From Tieghemiomyces parasiticus (Eukaryota; Kickxellomycota; Dimargaritomycetes; Dimargaritales; Dimargaritaceae), in contig JANBPT010000392.1 of assembly GCA_027575765.1 (NCBI GenBank), positions 1 to 38,816 of the forward strand: a stretch of DNA of 38,816 nt, written 5' to 3'. A program made the position numbers and the translations under genes. The notes beneath the pieces were generated by a model, which made no database searches, was not told the origin of the DNA, and was given only the letters and a program-made list of their open reading frames with translations. Positions 12,205 to 22,739 of the stretch are shown here, one piece after another (position 1 is the stretch's first letter; every line of letters starts with the position of its first letter).

Positions 12205-14215
12205 ATGGAATTCACTCTGCGCCATGTTAATCGGCTTCTAGTGAACTCACCCTGGCTGAGTAAGTTGTAGACTCACTGCCACATACGTCAGTAGGAGCGC
12301 ATGGTGGGGCCATATCAACTGGAATTTGCTGAAAAGGCTTTGCCCTAGGAACCTCCGTTTGCACGCCTTGGTGCCGTTGCAGACGAGCAACTCGTCCGTA
12401 GACGTATCCTTGCCTACCCTACTTACCTCTTAATCAAACGCTACCCACCGCAACCCACCCGACGCTGACTGGTCTGTCTACCCAGTCCCCAGCCTAAGCC
12501 TGACCGCCCGCCGGTTGCCAGCGCGCGCCGTGGCCTCTAAATCAGGTAAATAGCAGTGCCAAAGACACACACGGCGTTCGATATCAATTTCGATAGTTTA
12601 TTCGCAACCAGCTTTCCGTCCTAGATGACACGCTAATTGATACGCCCTGGCTCTTGACCTAATGAACCCCCCCTTCCCCTCCTCGTCGTTTAGGTCTCGC
12701 CAAGTACGACTGGACTGACGCCCTAGACCTCAAATCACAGTTGACGGAGGACGAACAGACGATCCACAGTATCGCCACCGAATACTGCCAGGAGCAGCTC
12801 ATGCCGCGGGTCCTCGAGGCCAACCGCCACGAAACGTTCGACCGTCGTATCCTAGAGGAGATGGGTGAGCTCGGTCTCCTGGGGTCTACCATCCAGGGTT
12901 ACGGCTGCGCCGGCGTATCTTCGGTCGCCTACGGACTCACGGCGCGCGAGGTTGAGCGGGTTGACAGCGGCTACCGCTCGGCCATGAGCGTCCAATCCTC
13001 GCTCGTTATGCATCCCATCAACGCCTACGGCAGCGACGCCCAGAAGCAAAAGTACCTTCCCGATCTCGCCAAGGGCAAGCTGGTCGGTTGCTTTGGGCTC
13101 ACCGAACCTAATCACGGCAGTGACCCCGCTGGTATGGAAACTACTGCCCGTAAGACCGACCGCGGGACCTACATCCTCAACGGGTCCAAGACTTGGATCA
13201 CCAACTCCCCTATCGCCGATGTGTTCGTCGTGTGGGCCAAGAACCTGAGCGAGGATGGCAAAATCCGCGGGTTCATCCTGGATAAGGTAGGTTGAGGGTT
13301 CAGCGGTTGTAAGACCCGGGTGACCATAGGGAGAGACGGGGTCACTATCTATCCGTGCTGGCGAGGGTTGAAAATTCGCACGAAATTGCCACCCTTCCTT
13401 TATATGGCTCTTGAATATTCTTAACCAGTCTTTCGATGAGTGTCGGAACAACCACCACCACGTTCCAGGGGATGAACGGGCTTGAGGCCCCAGCCATTAA
13501 GGGCAAGTTCTCGCTGCGCGCCTCCGTTACGGGCATGATCATGATGGACGAGGTCGAGGTACCGGCCGAGAACCTCCTGCCAAACGTTGGCGGGCTCAAG
13601 GTAAGTCGACGACATAACTGATATGCTAGGAAACTGGCCATCGGTATCGCCCGGCTCCTACCGACTCCACTCAATGTGCCTCGAGCTTGCCACTTCCGCC
13701 TCTAATGTAATGGCATCACCGCCTTCACCCTCTCTCCCCATTAGGGCCCCTTCGGTTGCCTCAACAATGCCCGATATGGCATTGCCTGGGGCGCCCTAGG
13801 TGCCGCCGAGTTTTGTGTGAACCAGGCGCGCGAATACACTCTGGCACGCAAGCAGTTCGGCGTTCCCCTCGCGAGCTTCCAGCTCATCCAGAAGAAGCTG
13901 GCGGACGCCCACACCGAAATCACCCTCGGCCTGCAGGCCTGCCTCCGGGTGGGCCACCTCAAGGACATGAGACGGGTGGCCCCCGAGATGATTTCGCTTA
14001 TCAAGCGCAATTCGTGCGGAAAGGCCCTCGATATCGCCCGCCAATGCCGCGATATGCTCGGCGGGAACGGCATCAGCGACGAGTACCATATCATCCGCCA
14101 CGTCATGAACCTCGAAGCCGTCAACACTTACGAGGGGACCCACGACATTCACGCCCTCATCCTAGGCCGGGCCATCACTGGGATTCCGGCGTTCGAGACT
14201 GCCAAGCTCAAGTGA
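12205..14215 (+). CDS. Glutaryl-CoA dehydrogenase, mitochondrial
   Basis: Five exons: 12205-12259, 12486-12545, 12694-13286, 13469-13600, 13745-14215, joining to 436 residues, almost the length of human GCDH (438). The FAD enzyme oxidises and decarboxylates glutaryl-CoA to crotonyl-CoA in lysine and tryptophan breakdown in the mitochondrial matrix. Exons 1 and 2 (starting [18 protein letters not shown]) give an Arg-rich, acid-poor presequence of about 38 residues before YDWTDAL. Family marks: [14 protein letters not shown] with the substrate-loop residues, [29 protein letters not shown], and [21 protein letters not shown] with the catalytic base at Glu410. The last motif separates GCDH from other acyl-CoA dehydrogenases. 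Exons 3-5 are very secure; exons 1 and 2 were chosen because they keep phase and give a targeting peptide. It converges on the TyrRS gene 250 bases away. Confidence 0.95.
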
Positions 14216-14466
14216 ATAATCGATAGCGGCTCTCGCCCTTTCTCAAAGGTGCGTGTGAGAGCTTCCCTAGCCCCCTTTTGTCGGAACGCAGTACCTGCGG
14301 ATAATATTTTTCCTACGCGACTTCGATTTCAGCCCGCTGCCTGGCCCAGTAAACAAGATTGCCCAGACTGCAATCGATACATAACTATGAAGGGGAGGTA
14401 TAGAAGTTGTATTGGGGTAGCTGCTCAATGGTATGCAATAGGGGTAGGCAAGGGGGTTATCCTGCT

Positions 14467-15678
14467 CTAGTTGGTGGCCTCCTGCTCCTCAGGCTTGACT
14501 TCGCTCTCGGCGGCGGGCTTGACGTTGTGCTTCTTCTTCTGCTTGACGGGCTTGGCCTTGACGGGCGGCGGAGGGTAGGCGAGCTCGGCGATACCGTTAT
14601 ATTCGACGTTATCGGCGAAGTAGGCTTGTACGGGGGCCAGGAGGTCGTTGATACCCTGGGCAACACTCTTCTTCAGATCGCCGGGGTGGACCAGTTTCTC
14701 GGCAAACTCCTTCTCGAGGGCCTCGTAAGTAGTGTAGACCGAATTGCCGCCGTACTTCTCGGGGCGTTGGATGGTGAAGGTGGCACTGCCGTCGGCCGAC
14801 CGCAGGCTGGCGGCGGGGAACAGAACGTGCTTGGTGAAGGCCAACAGGCCGTTGTCGGCGATGTTTCCCTCCTCGCAGAAGGCCTTCTTGAGCTTCTTTT
14901 CGACCGTCTTAGGGTCGTCGAGCAGGTCAATCTTGGAGTCCGGGTCGGATGCGCTCATTTTGCTGCCTTGCAGACCGGGAACCATAGGGCTCATGAGGTG
15001 AGCACGTTTGGCGTAGCCGAGCTGCGGCAGGTACTTCTCGGCGAACGTGAAGATCTTTCGCTGGTCCACACCACCGAACTGGGCGTCACACTTGAGATAC
15101 TCCTCGTCAAGGGCTTGCATTCCGGGGTAAATCAGGGAGCTCAGGAGCGGACTGGCCACCTGCTTGACCACCTCGGCACCAGCCTTCTTGGCGTCGTGCT
15201 CCGTTACCAGGGTACTCAACCGGAGCAGGTCCATAGAGTAGGCCGGGGTAAGTTCGAAGCTGGACCCCACCACAAACTTAAGCTTGGCGATGGGTACTCC
15301 GACTGAGTGGAGCATACCCTTCACCGCGGCCTCGTAGTAACGTACCCGATGTTGAATCAGGTCCAGTGGGGCCTTCAGGTTGTCGAGCACCGCGTGGAGG
15401 TCCGCGAGGAGGATAGTGACGTGGCAGTCGGCACGTAGAAAGTCGGCAATTTTGGACACGGGTACAAAGTAGCCAATGTGCGGCCGGCCCGTCGTCGCCG
15501 TACCAAAATAGATCTGGAGGTCACGCGTGGCCAGTACCTCACGGATACGGTCCTCGCCAAGGACCTCCTGGAGGTTGCGACGGATGAGCGAGACCTTAGC
15601 GTCTACATCCAGGGGGGCCTGGTGCAGGCTGATCTGCTCGATTTCGGACTTGAGCTCGGCAACAGGGATGTCGGTCAT
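14467..15678 (-). CDS. TYS1: Tyrosyl-tRNA synthetase, cytosolic
   Basis: Single-exon gene for 403 residues, the usual length of fungal cytosolic TyrRS (about 390-400). It charges tRNA-Tyr with tyrosine using ATP. The class I signature is RPHIGY at residues 65-70, the tyrosine pocket includes the YPGMQALDE stretch (184-192) and FGGVDQRK (201-208), and the second signature is [14 protein letters not shown] (239-252). The eukaryote/archaea-type layout lacks the bacterial S4 domain. The C-terminus is a Lys-rich then Glu-rich tail (about 370-403), as in other fungal TyrRS. ATG at 15678 is the only sensible start, matching MTDIPVAEL before the first helix. Its 5' end faces the zinc-knuckle gene across about 700 bases. 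Confidence 0.97.
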   Translation of the reverse strand: MTDIPVAELKSEIEQISLHQAPLDVDAKVSLIRRNLQEVLGEDRIREVLATRDLQIYFGTATTGRPHIGYFVPVSKIADFLRADCHVTILLADLHAVLDNLKAPLDLIQHRVRYYEAAVKGMLHSVGVPIAKLKFVVGSSFELTPAYSMDLLRLSTLVTEHDAKKAGAEVVKQVASPLLSSLIYPGMQALDEEYLKCDAQFGGVDQRKIFTFAEKYLPQLGYAKRAHLMSPMVPGLQGSKMSASDPDSKIDLLDDPKTVEKKLKKAFCEEGNIADNGLLAFTKHVLFPAASLRSADGSATFTIQRPEKYGGNSVYTTYEALEKEFAEKLVHPGDLKKSVAQGINDLLAPVQAYFADNVEYNGIAELAYPPPPVKAKPVKQKKKHNVKPAAESEVKPEEQEATN

Positions 15679-16381
15679 GGTGGACGGTAGAGAGAGGCTG
15701 CACGATTGTGATGAAGTAGTTGAGGAAATATTGGTATAGAACGCAGCAAGGAATGTGGGTAGTTCGGTAGGGCCGGGCCTAGTAAAGCCAAGGAACAGTG
15801 GGGGGGGAGGTGGCCAAACTCGAAAAAAAAATCGACTGTCGAGTCACCTAGGCCAAGAAGGGGAGGATTCTGCCCCCCCCCAATATGCAAGCGTTTGTGG
15901 TACTCTCTGTTGGGAGCTAGCGGGACTCCAGACGCTTGAGGACGCATACAGCCTGGTCGACGCTCCGGAATGCTATGTCGCTACTCCATTATGCCGAATG
16001 GTGTCGAAGAAACTACTTCACATAACAGCGGCCCAGGCCTCGGTAATTTTACACTGACATTAACCATAAAGGTTTAACTAGGACGAGTGCGTTTGGGTAA
16101 GCAGCCACAAAGATTCCCTTGATTAGTGCGCCAGCTCGAGAATCTCTCGCACTGTCGCAGTGCTACGCCAATAACGATGAAATGAATAGGATAAGGAGAC
16201 AGTGGGAACGCAGAGGCTCAGGTTCACTGGTGGGTCTCCACCCGCCGTGCTATCCTTGCACTTCCCATCTGGACACGCCAATGCAACACCCATGGCAACC
16301 CCCCCCCAATCGGTAACCTAATCGGCCAATTCAATTTGACCATCTATTTTCCGCCGCGCTAGCGTACAATACATCCCCACC
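15679..16381. other. Divergent promoter region, TyrRS and zinc-knuckle gene
   Basis: About 700 bases between two divergent start codons. No supported gene. It holds homopolymer tracts: a G run at about 15800, an A run at about 15823, and C runs at about 15872 and 16301. The + strand start is in a CCCACCATG context, a pattern that recurs before other genes here. Confidence 0.55.
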
Positions 16382-17653
16382 ATGCTCCCTTCCGATCGGT
16401 TTAAGGCTGCCAAATCGCAGCGCAAAGCGACCAGCGCAAGTGGCCCCCCGCTCTGCCAGAAATGCCTGCAGCCAGGACACTGGACGTACGAATGCCGCAA
16501 CTCTCAGGCCTATCAGGCCCGACCCTCCCGTACGTCGCAGCTCCGCAACCCACTGCCACTCGTGAACCCGGAGCTGCCTCCGGAGTTTGCCCCTCGTCGT
16601 CGCAAAGCACATAAAAGTCGGCCGGATACCGATACCGACTCGACCTCCGATACGTCGTCGCAGTCGGACACGTCAAGCGTTTCCTCTCGTGGCCGTCGGC
16701 GTACCAAGCGTCGCCGTCGCTATTCGTCGGATTCCAGCCCCAGCTTAGGGTCAGACTCTGACTCGACCGTTTCGTCAGTGTCTAGCCGCGCCAGCACTCG
16801 CCGCTCTGACAGGCGCGGAAGTCCTCGTAGGCGACCTCGCCGCTATTCCACCGACTCCCGGTCGGACTCGGATTCCGATGCCTCTTCCACCTCATCAGAG
16901 ATAAGCCGTCGTAACCGCTACCGCAAAGCGCCCACTAAACGGCGTCACCGTCGGCGTAGCGTATCTAGCGGGTCGGCCCGTTCATTGGATTCCAGCCGTG
17001 GTGCCTCTCGGACTCGACCCTCAGGCGGTCGGTCCCGCTCATTGTCGTCCGTATCGGCCCCGGGATCGCCACCGGCGGCCCGGACGCGAAGTCGTTCTGT
17101 TTCTTTAGGTCGGCCCGCGGTCAAGCCTAGCACGCACCGTCAGCGCTCCTCGTCCCCTACTTCCTGGCACTCCTCACGTTCTCCGTCAGTTCCGCGTCGC
17201 TTCCCTTCCCAACCTTCTGATGATCAAACGAGCGGACGTCGAGCGTCGCCAATAGCGTCCCGGTCGACATCTCCCGTGCCGCGCAAAGATGACTCTCGCG
17301 CCGTCAGCAGCCGGCGGGTCGAGCGCTCTCCGTCGCGGCATCGAAATGACAGGCATAGTCCTTCGAGTTTAAGCCGGTCACCAACGTGCCCTTCCTCCCG
17401 CCATCGGATCAGGACCAGATCACGATCACCTACTTCTCCCGTACGTAGAAGCGAGTACCGAAGGGCCAGCGATCGTAGGTCCGACCGGTCCCCGCCGTCA
17501 CCTCGATCACGGTCACCCAGTTCGACCTGGTCGTACTCCAGCGGCAGTGAGTCGATATACTCTGACCGCTCATCCACCCGTAGTACATCGGCAGGGCGGG
17601 GTCGACCGGTTAAGTCCGTCGTTTACGTCGTCCGACAGGCTCATCGGGATTGA
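16382..17653 (+). CDS. ZCCHC10-like zinc-knuckle protein with RS-rich tail
   Basis: Single-exon gene for 423 residues. Near the N-terminus a zinc knuckle of the form C-x2-C-x4-H-x4-C is seen at Cys25, Cys28, His33 and Cys38 (CQKCLQPGHWTYEC), followed by a PSRTSQL segment. This block closely matches the ZCCHC10 family, where the knuckle is also followed by PSRTAEL and a Ser-rich tail. Residues about 75-405 are almost entirely Ser/Arg/Pro/Asp, with many RS, SR, SRSPS and SDSDS repeats, so the protein is probably nuclear, phosphorylated and associated with RNA processing. That role is inferred from composition. The human protein is shorter with a Ser/Lys tail, so the long RS domain is a difference. 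The last dozen residues (VVYVVRQAHRD) lose the RS bias but are in the same frame. Confidence 0.77.
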   Translation: MLPSDRFKAAKSQRKATSASGPPLCQKCLQPGHWTYECRNSQAYQARPSRTSQLRNPLPLVNPELPPEFAPRRRKAHKSRPDTDTDSTSDTSSQSDTSSVSSRGRRRTKRRRRYSSDSSPSLGSDSDSTVSSVSSRASTRRSDRRGSPRRRPRRYSTDSRSDSDSDASSTSSEISRRNRYRKAPTKRRHRRRSVSSGSARSLDSSRGASRTRPSGGRSRSLSSVSAPGSPPAARTRSRSVSLGRPAVKPSTHRQRSSSPTSWHSSRSPSVPRRFPSQPSDDQTSGRRASPIASRSTSPVPRKDDSRAVSSRRVERSPSRHRNDRHSPSSLSRSPTCPSSRHRIRTRSRSPTSPVRRSEYRRASDRRSDRSPPSPRSRSPSSTWSYSSGSESIYSDRSSTRSTSAGRGRPVKSVVYVVRQAHRD

Positions 17654-18218
17654 GCGGCACCCCAGTGGAGAATGGGCGGTTTTTAAAGTCTTTCCTGTAG
17701 CTATCCTGACCACCTTATAACGTTCTAATGCCGTACGTCTTCCAATAATTTTTAATACACATATGACTTGTGAATACTGCATTGAGGGCATACGTTATGG
17801 TCTACGACAGCTGAAATATGAAGTGCCTACCTGCTTTTGTAGGTGTAAACCTCTGATGGATGACTTGGAAGTGACCTTGACTTACCTACCCTTCCCCTAT
17901 GTAGCACGGGCTAGACCTAAGCCTATGGCCCGAAGGGATGGGACCTCCCCCCTCCTTCCGCGCTGCGGAGCCCCGCTTACCCGTGTGCATTGGACTGCGT
18001 CAGGCCGCAACGAGGGATTCGCCTCGCTGCATCTGGGACATCCCCACTTTGATATCCAATGAACCAAACCCTTCTGACTCCTCATTATCTCATTAGCTTG
18101 CCCCAGCTTCATTCTTTTTCGTCGTTGCCACTCACACTACACGCCGCATTCCTGCCGATTGCCGACCCCGCCACATTTCCTCCACAGCCTTCCTTTTCCC
18201 CCGTCGGAATCCGTCACC
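17654..18218. other. Intergenic, Rpn10 promoter side
   Basis: Between two + strand genes. A 99-codon frame at 17764-18062 begins with a few cysteines (MTCEYC) but then turns into low-likelihood sequence and is not accepted. A TTGCCAC element at 18125-18131 is listed separately. A pyrimidine-rich stretch runs up to the Rpn10 ATG, typical of a fungal 5' leader. Confidence 0.5.
18125..18131. promoter_or_regulatory. PACE-like core (TTGCCAC) upstream of Rpn10
   Basis: TTGCCAC, reverse complement GTGGCAA, lies 88 bases before the Rpn10 start. It matches the core of the yeast proteasome-associated control element (GGTGGCAAA) bound by Rpn4. The outer bases do not match, and a 7-base match can occur by chance, so this is tentative. 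Confidence 0.25.
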
Positions 18219-19642
18219 ATGGTTCTCGAGGCCACCGTCATCATGTAAGTGGATGCCTTGACACTGATGCGTAATTGGAACTGTCACTAACCCGCCCGGA
18301 AGATCGCGCTTAGCATTCCTATGCGATACTTACCCCCAATGCTCGCCATCTGCTCCCAATACCCTTCACTCCAACAGCATCGATAACTCCGACTGGATGC
18401 GTAACGGCGACTATACGCCCAGCCGGTTTGCCGCCCAGAAGGACGCCGTCAACACGGTCTACGAGGCCAAGTTGAACGATAACCCGGAGAATACCGTGGC
18501 CTTTCTGACCATGGCCGGCAAAAGGTAAACAGCACCGGCTGCGTGTTAACTTGCCCTGCGTGCCGCGGCACCCGGCTGGATTTCTATGCACAGCCGACTA
18601 ACCGCTACCCACCACCCTTGACCTCCCTCGTACCATCCCCCCACACATCCTCGCCGATATACCAGCCCGGAGATGCTGGTCACGCTGACGTCCGACATGG
18701 GCCAAATCCTCTCGGGGCTCCATAAGCTCAAGCTGGGTGGCAAGCCTAACTTGGAAGCTGCGATCCAGATTGCGCAGTTGGCTCTCAAGCACCGTGCCAA
18801 TATGAACCAACGCCAGCGGATCGTGGCGTTTGTAGCCAGTCCCGTGGAGACCGCAGAGCGGACCCTGGTCCAAATCGCCAAAAAGCTCAAGAAGAACAAC
18901 GTGGCGCTCGATTTTATCAGCTTCGGCGAAGTAGATGCTAACGAGGCCAAACTCACCGCGTTTACCAACGCCATCAACAACAACGATAACAGCCACCTGG
19001 TGGCTCTCCCGCCGGCCCCTCAGATCCTGAGTGAACGCGTGCGGAACTCGCCTATCCTTGCCAGTGAGGATGGCGGATCCGGCGGGTACGGTGACGCCGA
19101 AACGAACGATTACGAGTTTGGGGTCGATCCCAATTTGGATCCCGAGCTGGCCTTGGTAAGTTTGTGTGTAGAGTTACGCCTTGTGTGCCAGGCCTCTGGG
19201 TCGTATTGACTGGTACATGTGTAAGGCCGCCGCGCCTGCTTTAGACGCAATCTTACACGTCATATTATTCTGCTGCCATCCCATCCCCTCCTTCCTCACT
19301 CCACCACTACAACAGGCCCTACGCATGTCGATGGAGGAAGAGCGCGCCCGCCAGGCTGCCACGGCACCCAAGACCGAGGGTGCCCCAAGTGACAGCAAGG
19401 CCGAAGCTGGCGGCAGCGATAGGGCTGCTAACGCCGGTTCCTCCTCAGGCAAGGCCCCCACCGTCACGGCGGACCTGACTGAAGACGAATTGATGGCCCA
19501 GGCCCTGGCCATGTCTACCGATGGCGACGTGACTATGGGCGACGCGGACGAAGACGACGAAATTGCGCGGGCCATTGCCCTGTCGATGCAGGAGGCGAGC
19601 GAGCGCGAAGGAGCGGACGAGAAGAAAAAGGACCAGTCGTAA
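18219..19642 (+). CDS. RPN10: 26S proteasome regulatory subunit Rpn10 (PSMD4/S5a)
   Basis: Four exons: 18219-18244, 18378-18524, 18666-19155, 19316-19642, joining to 329 residues. Rpn10 is a ubiquitin receptor of the 19S regulatory particle at the lid-base interface. The N-terminal von Willebrand A domain (about 1-190) starts MVLEATVI, with DNSDWMRNGD in the place of the family's DNSEWMRNGD, and continues with MAGKSPEMLVTLTSD and NVALDFISFGE. Three ubiquitin-interacting motifs follow: about 216-233 (DPELALALRMSMEEE), 277-288 (EDELMAQALAMS) and 299-314 (DEIARAIALSMQE). Yeast Rpn10 has one and human two, so a third is notable. Exon 1 is only 26 bases; its phase and the recovered N-terminus make it convincing. 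The start is in a CACCATGG context. Confidence 0.96.
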
Positions 19643-20147
19643 AAAGAAGATAGGACCGTACTGTGTGGGTTCTCTGGAAGTCGGTGAGGAGTTAATAGCA
19701 ACCAATTTCCTTCCCCCCCCCCTAGGCCTCAAGACTCCCTGTTTTCTTTTTTTTTCATGGAATTGTATTCTTTGTCGCTTTTAACAAATCAAGTTTCGTT
19801 CTATAACAACGAATATTGTATCGAAGACGCGATAGACAGATACCGGGATACTCGGATAGATGTTTACATGTTGTAGAGTGCCTTTATAGCGTCGCTAATT
19901 GGGGATATATCACTTTGGAAATCGGTGAGTGCTGGACATGGTGCGCTAAGGCACCTGGGGAGTTCTAATACAGGGTCAATTAAGCGGCGTACCGACTTTT
20001 TCACATCCGCTACATACCAGAACTCATTCACCTTCAGAAGCTGCTGGCCTTTTTGGACTCGGTTTTATATTCAACTCGCGGCCTGGCCTCCCTAATTTAG
20101 AATAACACTACATTTTCTATTACACTTCATGCTTTCTCTTACTCACC
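19643..20147. other. Intergenic, Rpn10 3' flank and NTR2 promoter
   Basis: About 500 bases without an acceptable frame. There is a 10-base C run at about 19714-19723 and a T run at about 19746-19756 just after Rpn10. The remainder is AT-rich, with a pyrimidine-rich leader and a TCACCATG context directly before the next start codon. Confidence 0.55.
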
Positions 20148-22356
20148 ATGTTTAGCTTCAAGAAGACCTCTAAGCAGCGCAAATTGCGGCAGAAGGCCCG
20201 TGACGATGACGGGGAGGCCGCCCCGGTCGATTCGGCTCCGCCTGACGCCATGCCTGAGCCATTAGCTGCAACGCGCACCGCCTTACCGACCGCTGAAGAA
20301 ATGGCGGCCGTCTTAGCCGAACCAGCTTCAGCCTCGACCACGACATTGACGTCAGCTTTGGACGATGTGCAATTGGACCCAACGCCCTCCCACGGGGCGG
20401 CTACACCTCCGGTAACCATCGGGGCGCGGCGGAGCAGAGGGGCCCGGTCCACGGTGAGTCGGAAACCCGTTGTGTCAATCAGACCACCTGGTGTGGACGG
20501 GGACGCTATGGAACCCGCAGCGTATGAATCTCGCGACTTGCCATCGGTACGGCTAGGGGGTCGACCAAAGACGACCAGCCGACCGGCACAGGCTCGCTTA
20601 GTGACGCCCGTTGGCCAGACAGCGCAGGACCACGTGCCAGCTGAAGGCGACCAAAACGACGACCTGACGGACGGGCGGACCGACCACCCACCGCCAGCGT
20701 TCGCGCTCCGCAAGTCGGCGGCGAGCCTGAGTTTTGCGCGGCGAAAGGATCGTAAGGCTCGCGCTAACGATCTGGCGTCCACGGAGTCTACCATACCTCT
20801 CCTGTCCCCGGCTTCATCTGCTGGGAGCTCCTACACGCCCGAGTACCTGGAGCAATTGAAAAAGGACTCCTTCCGGGCCGAGCCAACTCCAAAGCCGAAG
20901 GATACCCAGCGTAGCCCTGAAGAGCTCATGGCACTGATTAACCAGCAGATTGGTGAAGGTAAGTCTCCCTTCCCCTCGCTTCTGCTTCCCATTGCCTCCA
21001 ACCATCAATGGCGGATATATATGTCTTTTGTCAATTTAGCCTTGCAGTGACGGTTTTGAGCCCACATTGCCAATGTGGGGCGACTTGGCAACTCTGCCAC
21101 CTGGCTGCCCGATTTGACACCTTTTACAACCCCTCGCCCTCGCTCCCTCACCCAGGCCGTACCCCCGACCCTGAACTCATCACTGCGGTACGGAAACATC
21201 GTGAGCGCCAGCGCGATATCACATCCACCCCGGCCAAGCCAGTTCCGAAGGCCGCCCCGGAGTTTATCTCACTAGACAGCGACGGGGTAAGTTATCGTGT
21301 GACACGCGTACGAGGGCCACAAGAAGCCTCGTGTCGCTGTTAAACCTTTCCGTTTGGCGTGACGACCTTACCAGTCGCGCCACGCAAGGCTAACTGACCG
21401 AAACTTAAGTGCAACCATTTTCCTTTCATCTTTCTCCGCAGTCCGATTCCGAACTCAAACGTATTATCCAGCAAGAGAACGAGGAGACCCTGGCCGCTGA
21501 GGATGACGAGCGTAAGTAGGACGGCGCATTTCAAATGCTCGACTAGTCTTACCAATAGTTTGCCGCGTAGAAGTGTATTCGAGTACACCGAGCCCTGCCA
21601 CTAACCGCTTACCCTATCCAAACCGCTACCCTATTTTCTCTGGTCGGCTTTTTTTCTTCTTTTGCATGTAGTACTTTTGAACCAGGGCGATCAGGACTTG
21701 CTAATCGGACACAATTCCATCATGAACTCTCGGGAGAAACAGCGACAGGAGCGCCGTCAGGCTGTAAACGAAATGTAAGTCGCCTGACCACCATGGCTGC
21801 GTATAAATATACCATGGCCGTGCACTCATTGTCTTTCCTCCTCCCACCGTCATCCACGATCCTGCCTAACCACTTGAACAACTGTACCGCCCGCTTCCCA
21901 TCCACCAAAATCTTTTCCAGCGAAAGCGAGGTCCTCGACGACCAGGACGACGAGGTCCGGCGGTGGGAGATGGACCAAATCCGCAAGGGCGGCGCACAAG
22001 AAGCCCTGGGGGCGTTTAAGCATGACACGGAATCGCTCCTCCACAAGGTCAACTCGGCCATTCGAGTCACCCCCGTCCCGACCCTCAAGGACCTTCGCAG
22101 CAACTGGGCGGCTCGCTTAGCCCGCCTTCAAGATGTCCAGACTCGAAACCGGGCCGAATTGGACCGGGTGGAGAAGGAGATTACACTTGCCACCGAGGCG
22201 GCTCAGGCGGCCGAAGTGGAGAAGCATCGGCTGCGGCAACGGCATGATCACTACGTCGAATTGCTCAAAGCCCGGGAAGCCTGTGAGGATGATGCCGGTA
22301 GCCGGGACAATCGCACCGGTGGCGGAGGTGACGGCACTACACTCGTTGAACCATAA
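20148..22356 (+). CDS. NTR2: Ntr2-like spliceosome-disassembly factor (GCFC/PAXBP1 N-terminal type)
   Basis: Five exons: 20148-20958, 21156-21286, 21442-21511, 21672-21774, 21921-22356, joining to 516 residues. Ntr2 works with Ntr1 and the helicase Prp43 to release the intron-lariat spliceosome. Seen here: a basic start (MFSFKKTSKQRKLRQKAR), a disordered Ala/Pro-rich region to about 240, then GRTPDPELITAVRKHRERQRD at the exon 1/2 join, corresponding to the family's P-D-x-x-x-I-x-x-A-R-x-x-R segment. Next come an acidic DSDSELKRII block and DDEVRRWEMDQIRKGG (about 381-396), the hallmark E-x-x-x-W-E-x-x-Q-I-R-x-G motif shared by Ntr2 and GCFC proteins. A predicted coiled coil follows (about 425-490). 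It stops without the C-terminal GCFC domain of PAXBP1/GCFC2, which favours Ntr2. The start has a CACCATG context. Confidence 0.82.
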
Positions 22357-22405
22357 CCATAGTACTGCTTGCTGCAACTTAGCTAGAAAGCTGGTGGTTA
22401 ATAAC

Positions 22406-22411
22406 AATAAA
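22406..22411 (+). terminator. Polyadenylation signal candidate for NTR2
   Basis: AATAAA lies 50 bases after the NTR2 stop codon, inside an A-rich stretch, at a plausible distance for a 3' end signal on the + strand. Confidence 0.5.
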
Positions 22412-22641
22412 AATAATGGTCGGTTTTAATTGCCAGCACGACTGCATGAGTTTAATCAACCGCACCGGCATGACTGTCGCCGCGGAGTCCAAAAATTATA
22501 TCTAAAAAAAAAAGCTGGCATTGCACAATGAGGCTTACCATCAAGGTGATATATAATGCGCTTGGTTCAAGTGTATAGTTTTAATGGTAAAATAATGTGC
22601 CCGACCCACGACAAACAGAGCTAATTAAGTGGGACACGATG

Positions 22642-22661
22642 GAGAGAGAGAGAGAGAGAGA
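22642..22661. repeat. (GA)10 microsatellite
   Basis: Ten uninterrupted GA units lie between the convergent NTR2 and IPP1 genes, outside both coding regions. It is a simple-sequence repeat likely to vary in length. Confidence 0.9.
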
Positions 22662-22739
22662 AAGGGAGTGGCGCCTTCGTTGGCGGGTGCAGCTTCCTGA
22701 TCAGAAGGAATGGCTAAACACCCAACGATATCTATAAAC

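Noticed and set aside
17764..18062. 99-codon frame with clustered cysteines near its start
   Set aside because: Only the first 30 residues look organised, no family match, and it overlaps the expected Rpn10 promoter.
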